In this document: one piece after another, positions 60,501-64,000 of the stretch
Layout of the letters: each line of letters opens with the position of its first letter
How positions within the stretch are numbered: position 1 is the stretch's first letter
Assembly: GCF_027925525.1 (NCBI RefSeq)
Contig: NZ_BSDJ01000025.1
Location: 43,280 to 107,279 of the forward strand
Length of the DNA: 64,000 bases
Source: Paenibacillus tyrphae
Lineage (GTDB): Bacteria > Bacillota > Bacilli > Paenibacillales > NBRC-103111
Reading direction: 5' to 3'
Translations under genes and position numbers: made by a program
The notes under the pieces: model-generated
The model's input: the letters and a program-made list of their open reading frames with translations, nothing else
What the model was told of the DNA's origin: nothing
Database searches by the model: none

Positions 60501-62251
60501 GTTCCGTTACTGCCGATCGTCGATACGTATACTCTGTACGCCGTTCCTTTTTCCAGTCCGATGAAAGAATAATAGGAGTTCCGTGTGGTGGCTTCCGAAC
60601 CGACCTGCTTGCCGTCTTTCGTAAACAAGCTGACGCTGTACCCGGTCACCTTGCTGTCGGCAGCTGCTTTCCATCTGGCCGTCAGACCGTACATTCCCGT
60701 CGAAAGAGTCAGGCCTGCCGGCGGTGCGGGTCTGACAACATCATCGTCGCTGCTTCCGCTTCCCGACGAGCCGCCCCCTGTCGGGGACCCGGTCCCATTC
60801 GAGCCCGTGATTTTCTTGTCGCCGACTTTCGTTTCGACGTTGGCAGCCAGTTCGAGCTTCTTGGGCTCCTTTTCAAACGTGCTGCCGTTTTTATTGACAA
60901 TTGCCTTCTCGATTGTTCCGCTGCCTTTGACTGTGCTCGCCGCATTAAGCGTCAACGTTTTTACGGTGGCTTGTTCCCCTACCTGAATAGAGCTGTTGTC
61001 CGCTTTCTCGTTGACTTTCAATTGCTCGACGACGCCTCCGTTTAAGGCGACATTCGCAGCTGCGTCCAGTGTCAAAGCGTTTACCGTTCCGCCTTGCACA
61101 TTCAGGCTCGAACCTTTTCCTTGCTCGCGAACCGTAAATGCTTTAAGATTCCCGTTCACGAATAGGACCGTGACGTTCGATGCGTTCACGAATACCTCAT
61201 CGAAGGTTCCGGCCAGCGTGGCCGTAGAGCCGGCAGGCATGCGAGAGGTAAGATCCACCTTGCCGAAGGCCGCGCCCGACGAGCCGTTCGTTTCGAGCTT
61301 TGCTCCCGAATTCAGACGTACTTCACCTATCGTTGTCGTTCCCTTGGCGAACAGACGCACTTGTCCGTTCGCTTTGCTCACCGTCACTTGACCGAGCTTG
61401 GAATCTTCAATGACGATGCTGTTCGGACCGCCACCGCGTACGATAGTACGGCCTTTCACCGTCACGTTTTTCATGTCGGCACTGCCTTCGCCGATGCCTT
61501 CGGACAAAATCAAATCGCCGTCGATAGTCATGTTCTCCAGCTTCACACCGGCCGAACGGACAATGACATGACCCTCGGCGCGGCCATTGTATGTACCCGC
61601 CTGATCATAAGAAGTGGTTTTGGAAGCGAGCGGGTTGGCGCGATTCAGCGTCATAACCGCCTCGGCCCGGGTAATCGACCGCGCGGGCTGATAGGTACGA
61701 TCCGGATATCCTCCCATATACCCCAGAGCGGCAACCGTTCGTATGGCTTCCCGGCTCCAGCCCGGAATGTCGGCGGCATCCTGAAACGCAGGGCCGGACT
61801 GATCCGATGCGGAGAGCTTCAGCAGCCCTTGGAGCATGACCGCCACTTCCTGACGGCTCACCGATTGATTCGGCTTGAAGCTTCCGTCCTCGTAACCGTT
61901 GATGTAGCCTGCTGCTTTCGCGGCCGACACTTCATCGCTGTACCAATCTGCCGGTTTTACATCCGAGAAACCAGAGGCGGCTTTCTGCGTCAAGCCGAAC
62001 GCCCGGTTCACAAGCGCAACGAATTCCGCTCTCGTAATGGAGGCATCGGGTTTGAACGAACCGTCCTCGTAACCGTTTACCAGTTCAAGGTCGGTCCAAT
62101 TGCGGATTTCTTTTTCCGCCCAATGACGGACGTAATCCCCGCCGGAAGCGGCTGCCGATACTGGCGAGACAGAAGGCAGTTGACCCGCGAAGAGCATAGT
62201 GAAAGACAATAAAATGCCGGCGGATTTCTTTAACGTTTTTCTTAATATCAA
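57581..62251 (-). CDS. SLH-anchored 5'-nucleotidase/2',3'-cyclic phosphodiesterase, YhcR-like, multidomain
   Basis: 1,556 residues from TTG 62251 (AGAGGGGG upstream). Domain order: signal peptide; three SLH domains (about 38-215: NGYEDGSFKPDASITRAEFV); a beta-rich polymer-like region (215-490); a Gly/Ser linker; fibronectin III (about 515-600). Next is a metallophosphatase (about 605-840; NDLHGKID, ESGDLWGG, GNHEFDEG, AAHNH), then a 5'-nucleotidase C-terminal domain (about 900-1080; MMNGGGIRDNL, GELFNIQPFNN). An OB-fold pair as in B. subtilis YhcR (about 1110-1300), a second fibronectin III and a jelly-roll-like end complete it. It should sit on the S-layer and release phosphate or nucleosides from extracellular nucleotides. 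Confidence 0.88.
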   Translation of the reverse strand: MILRKTLKKSAGILLSFTMLFAGQLPSVSPVSAAASGGDYVRHWAEKEIRNWTDLELVNGYEDGSFKPDASITRAEFVALVNRAFGLTQKAASGFSDVKPADWYSDEVSAAKAAGYINGYEDGSFKPNQSVSRQEVAVMLQGLLKLSASDQSGPAFQDAADIPGWSREAIRTVAALGYMGGYPDRTYQPARSITRAEAVMTLNRANPLASKTTSYDQAGTYNGRAEGHVIVRSAGVKLENMTIDGDLILSEGIGEGSADMKNVTVKGRTIVRGGGPNSIVIEDSKLGQVTVSKANGQVRLFAKGTTTIGEVRLNSGAKLETNGSSGAAFGKVDLTSRMPAGSTATLAGTFDEVFVNASNVTVLFVNGNLKAFTVREQGKGSSLNVQGGTVNALTLDAAANVALNGGVVEQLKVNEKADNSSIQVGEQATVKTLTLNAASTVKGSGTIEKAIVNKNGSTFEKEPKKLELAANVETKVGDKKITGSNGTGSPTGGGSSGSGSSDDDVVRPAPPAGLTLSTGMYGLTARWKAAADSKVTGYSVSLFTKDGKQVGSEATTRNSYYSFIGLEKGTAYRVYVSTIGSNGTKSEPAALETTTLDSGNIPVQLLSINDLHGKIDQTYYEKNVPTLANPSVTESTYVGRMDYVAAYMKQRQAAQPNTLLVESGDLWGGSSPVSALLQDEPTIEVAETMRFHVGTVGNHEFDEGTAEMLRMVNGGTHPKGIENYKGTKFPLLAANIVYKDTGKTVLPPYAVVEVAGVKVGFIGVVTTSAAGMVMPAGIQDIQFTDEAQAVNKAAAELKSQGVKAMVVLAHMDATQGANGIVTGASATLAKNIDPEVDVIVAAHNHVVVNGTVNNKLIVQAWEYGKAMADIDLEIDPVTQDIVSKKAEIVYTRQDAIQPDAEISNIIKKYENRIAPMINEVVGKATIPMTGGYANDGDNALGNLLADGMRWSMNADFAMMNGGGIRDNLNAGPITWGELFNIQPFNNVLMKVEIKGKDLDAIVNAQISSTFGPDYSISGFRYEYDAATGKITKKTLPDGSPIDNSKTYTLVVNNFMYTSTGAKYAPIGQLGKNPVTGPEDLEATVAFVRNYKGDIAYVRDGRIAKAKAPEPGPDLGKVTIRQARAAADNSKVTIEGVATSKSGIWGSKGFYLQDATGGIYIFQSGIELNPGDHVTVTGLIGKYNGELQVNADKNGVIKSATEAVPSPLNVTPAEVGPANAGQLVKLSGVTIANLTKINDYGTFEFDAVKASEQVRVRVDNRIGLTYDQFRYRNGDTVDVTGASSRFNESAQVKVKDSADITVPGGMTITDLVYGAKTSTSVTLRFTAPAGAASVKMMQSANGGAAWTEADTQGALGASSVTATVYGLIPGTAYKFKLNVTGGPYNGDSNAVDVITANASGWNIEKLDGIGAPSSSYASGTVAGMNSIAWNYVSARTDLSTYVIDGKGIMLKAERTGSGAAAAGEIGASNIPGGIGSFSVKLLKGFTGAGERKVELFINNVSKGTYTLTLDTMETFTVNNLNIPGSFDLKIKHVGAPTNGANGAQITVDDISWTGYSG

Positions 62252-62370
62252 TTCCCGATCCCCCTCTTAAAATAAAAAATGGGACGACACCCATGTCGAA
62301 CCATGTCCAGTATACATTTTTTGTGTAAATCGCGCGTAAAGTGCAGCATAAGGTTTTATTAAGGAGGATC

Positions 62371-62406
62371 AAAAAAGTGGTTGAGCAAACATTTCTGCTC
62401 AACCAC
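62371..62406 (-). terminator. Rho-independent terminator of the 62418-63623 gene
   Basis: GTGGTTGAGCA and TGCTCAACCAC form an 11-bp stem; on the minus strand it is followed by TTTTTTGATCC. Confidence 0.9.
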
Positions 62407-62417
62407 CTTGTCACAGC

Positions 62418-63623
62418 TTACTTGCCGTAGGAGCCGCTTGAAAACGAGCTCGGGTCCCACCATTTGTAGCCCGGCGAAGGGGCAGCCCAAGGCTCGGGTT
62501 TCGGCTCGACCGTTTGCTCCGGAATTTCATTCTCCGCCCCGTTCGTCAGCAGCGGAGTAACCGGGTCCAGCTCCAAGCCCTGCACCTCGTCCAGCGTCCG
62601 GTAGTTCTCCTTCTTGCTGAGCCACTGGACGATATTGACCAGCAGCACGCCGTCGTCAACTTCCTTGAAGCCGTCGTACGTTTTTTTGGACTGGCCGTTT
62701 TCTTCGCGCTTGTACTTCGGCGTCGCGTCTTCCACGGGAGAGGAGTCGCCGATAAAAGCGGCCTTGCCGAGTCCTACCTTCGCCACGGCGACATACGGCC
62801 CTTCGGCCAAGCCGCCGCCGGCATACACACCCTTGTCCACGGCATTGTTCCATCTTGCCGCAGTGGACGGCAGATAGACGATGCCTTTGGCTTTCTTCGG
62901 ATCGACAATTGCGATCGTACTGCCTGCGTGCATCGCTACCGCTTTGACGCCTTTGGTAATGCCGAACGCTTGGGCCGGTTTGACGATCGTCGTGGCGTTA
63001 ATGTCGCCGAGCGCGTTGTAGCGGAAGCGGACGCCGAAGTTCTGACCAAGCCAGTCGGAGCTCTGTACGCCCTGCATGGCCGCCGAGTTCGCTTCTTCGG
63101 CGCTCATCCCTTTGGCCGGATTGCTCCAGGCCCCGCGGCGGTAGCCGTTGAACACCTCGGAGGCATCCCAGCGGTTTTTGTTCCGGTCAGCATTGTAATG
63201 GTCAGATACGAAAAAGATGCTGCCGCCCTTTTGCACGTATTCGAGTATCGCCGCCTGCTCTGTCGTTTTGTACGGGATATTGGCCTCAGGGATAACGAAG
63301 ACGTCGTAATCCTTCAGGTCGCTGTACGTAATAGGCTCCGACTTGCGCAGCTCCTTCACGTAGTATCCGCTCTTGGCAATGCCACCCGCAAAATCCGAGA
63401 ACCCTCCGTCTATGACCCAGTCTGCGGCGCCGGCCGTTTGGGCGTGCGTATTGTCGAACAATACCTTCATTCCCTTGGCCGGACCGGCCGGTTGAAGGAA
63501 AGGGGCCGGATCGGAAGGGCCCTCGGCGAACGCCGCGCCCGTTCCGGTCAAATAATGGCCGAGCGGAAGTGCAATCGCGAAGGCCAGCAGCGCCTTGAGC
63601 GCTTTTTTACGAAAATCGATCAT
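62418..63623 (-). CDS. Exported protein with a glutamine-amidotransferase-like (DUF4350-type) domain
   Basis: 401 residues. The signal peptide is at about 1-34. The body is an alpha/beta domain of the type I amidotransferase-like/ThuA group: KVLFDNTHAQTAGAADWVID, YDVFVIPEANIPYKTTE, EYVQKGGSIFFVSDHYNADR and a later GLGKAAFIGDSSPVED. Similar proteins occur beside exported nucleotidases and DNA-processing enzymes in Bacillales. No catalytic Cys triad is evident, so it may bind rather than react. The C-terminal tail is rich in Pro, Trp and Ser. A terminator follows, so it is not cotranscribed with the nucleotidase. Confidence 0.65.
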   Translation of the reverse strand: MIDFRKKALKALLAFAIALPLGHYLTGTGAAFAEGPSDPAPFLQPAGPAKGMKVLFDNTHAQTAGAADWVIDGGFSDFAGGIAKSGYYVKELRKSEPITYSDLKDYDVFVIPEANIPYKTTEQAAILEYVQKGGSIFFVSDHYNADRNKNRWDASEVFNGYRRGAWSNPAKGMSAEEANSAAMQGVQSSDWLGQNFGVRFRYNALGDINATTIVKPAQAFGITKGVKAVAMHAGSTIAIVDPKKAKGIVYLPSTAARWNNAVDKGVYAGGGLAEGPYVAVAKVGLGKAAFIGDSSPVEDATPKYKREENGQSKKTYDGFKEVDDGVLLVNIVQWLSKKENYRTLDEVQGLELDPVTPLLTNGAENEIPEQTVEPKPEPWAAPSPGYKWWDPSSFSSGSYGK

Positions 63624-63641
63624 TGGTGGCTTCTCCTCCTT

Positions 63642-64000
63642 TTACAGCTCTTCAATCACGATATCGTCGATGTTAATTTGGGCGGACACTCCCGACCCCG
63701 TAGGACGGGCAAGGTACATAAAAAATTGATTCGTGCTCTGCAAACCGTTGAATGTCCATTGCAGCGTCGTCCATTCCGTTTTGACCTCGGCCGTAAAATC
63801 TTTGTACTGCGTTTTGGCCGAATAGTTCTCGGTATCCGAATTGCTTCCGAAGCCGACCGCAAATCTGTGGGTCGCTCCCGTATCGTTCGAAAGCTTGGCC
63901 TGCAGGGTAACCCGGTATTGCTTCAGCGGATGAATCGGGAAGGCGTCGGCAAACAAATACAGTTTGTTCGGCGTATTTTGATTCGTCCGCCATTTTAAGG
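63642..64000 (-). CDS. C-terminal part of an exported protein with a carbohydrate-binding-like module
   Basis: The last 118 residues of a gene that begins outside the window. The text (HPLKQYRVTLQAKLSNDTG, TLQWTFNG, INIDDIVIEEL) is that of a CBM4/9-like jelly-roll, common at the ends of Paenibacillus glycosidases and surface proteins. The stop is 18 bp before the next start, so it is probably cotranscribed with the 401-residue protein. Confidence 0.75.
   Translation of the reverse strand, partial: LKWRTNQNTPNKLYLFADAFPIHPLKQYRVTLQAKLSNDTGATHRFAVGFGSNSDTENYSAKTQYKDFTAEVKTEWTTLQWTFNGLQSTNQFFMYLARPTGSGVSAQINIDDIVIEEL

Noticed and set aside
62514..63998. 494-residue plus-strand frame
   Set aside because: Antisense to two exported-protein genes with clear signal peptide and domain text; Arg/His-rich shadow composition.

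Overview
The window looks like chromosome of a spore-forming, moderately GC-rich Firmicute of the Paenibacillaceae (Paenibacillus or a close relative). The support is a GerA-type germination operon, a Spo0E-like fragment, spore-polysaccharide and CotSA-like enzymes, S-layer-homology (SLH) proteins, 'stalk' (copper amine oxidase N-terminal-like) domains, a giant decapeptide-repeat protein ending in a WIAG-like tail, and Bacillus-style ribosome binding sites with many GTG/TTG starts. No rRNA or tRNA gene and no CRISPR array was seen.

Layout. 0-4 kb: the 5' part of a sugar-nucleotidyltransferase gene and a secreted LRR-stalk-MORN protein. 4-8.4 kb: a two-component system followed by an ABC transporter with two permeases, in the style of the peptide-resistance Cpr/lantibiotic-immunity modules, then a DHA2 efflux pump. 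10.2-13.3 kb: a lower-GC pair, a glycosyltransferase-like protein and an APH-family kinase. 13.3-16.8 kb: a BlaI/BlaR1-type operon with a stalk protein behind it and two operator dyads in its promoter. 16.9-24.1 kb: a low-GC accessory island with two XRE regulators (one with a long helical C-terminus), a frameshifted Spo0E-like gene, a secreted unknown, and an approximately 1.17 kb direct duplication carrying two SLH proteins separated by mosaic DNA. 24.2-26.3 kb: a DeoR regulator coupled to an MFS transporter.

26.8-35.4 kb holds the most striking locus. A 2,401-residue protein is built from about 200 decapeptides arranged in 50-residue (150 bp) super-repeats. It is preceded by a sequence matching a sigma-K promoter and, upstream on the same strand, by a CotSA-like glycosyltransferase. 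I infer a glycosylated spore-surface fibre.

35.5-44.9 kb: M29 aminopeptidase, Tag glycosylase, EcsC, a frameshifted cupin, lipase, an MhqN/MhqR-like electrophile-response unit with a pirin, and a three-gene ba3-type oxidase with an internal Fnr-type site. 45.2-50.6 kb: a gerABC-type operon, a DUF2935 protein and an ANT-type nucleotidyltransferase. 50.7-54.7 kb: a TPP-riboswitch-controlled ykoEDC-tenA operon for uptake and salvage of thiamin precursors. 55-64 kb: a Cys-rich small protein, psd, an Fsr-like MFS protein, a large SLH-anchored YhcR-like nucleotidase/phosphodiesterase, and two further exported proteins. Three copies of a MITE-like element lie at 39.7, 42.1 and 50.7 kb; the first two carry TTGAGAAAGTG-type terminal inverted repeats.

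All assignments come from reading the sequence and from memory of the families. No database search was run.
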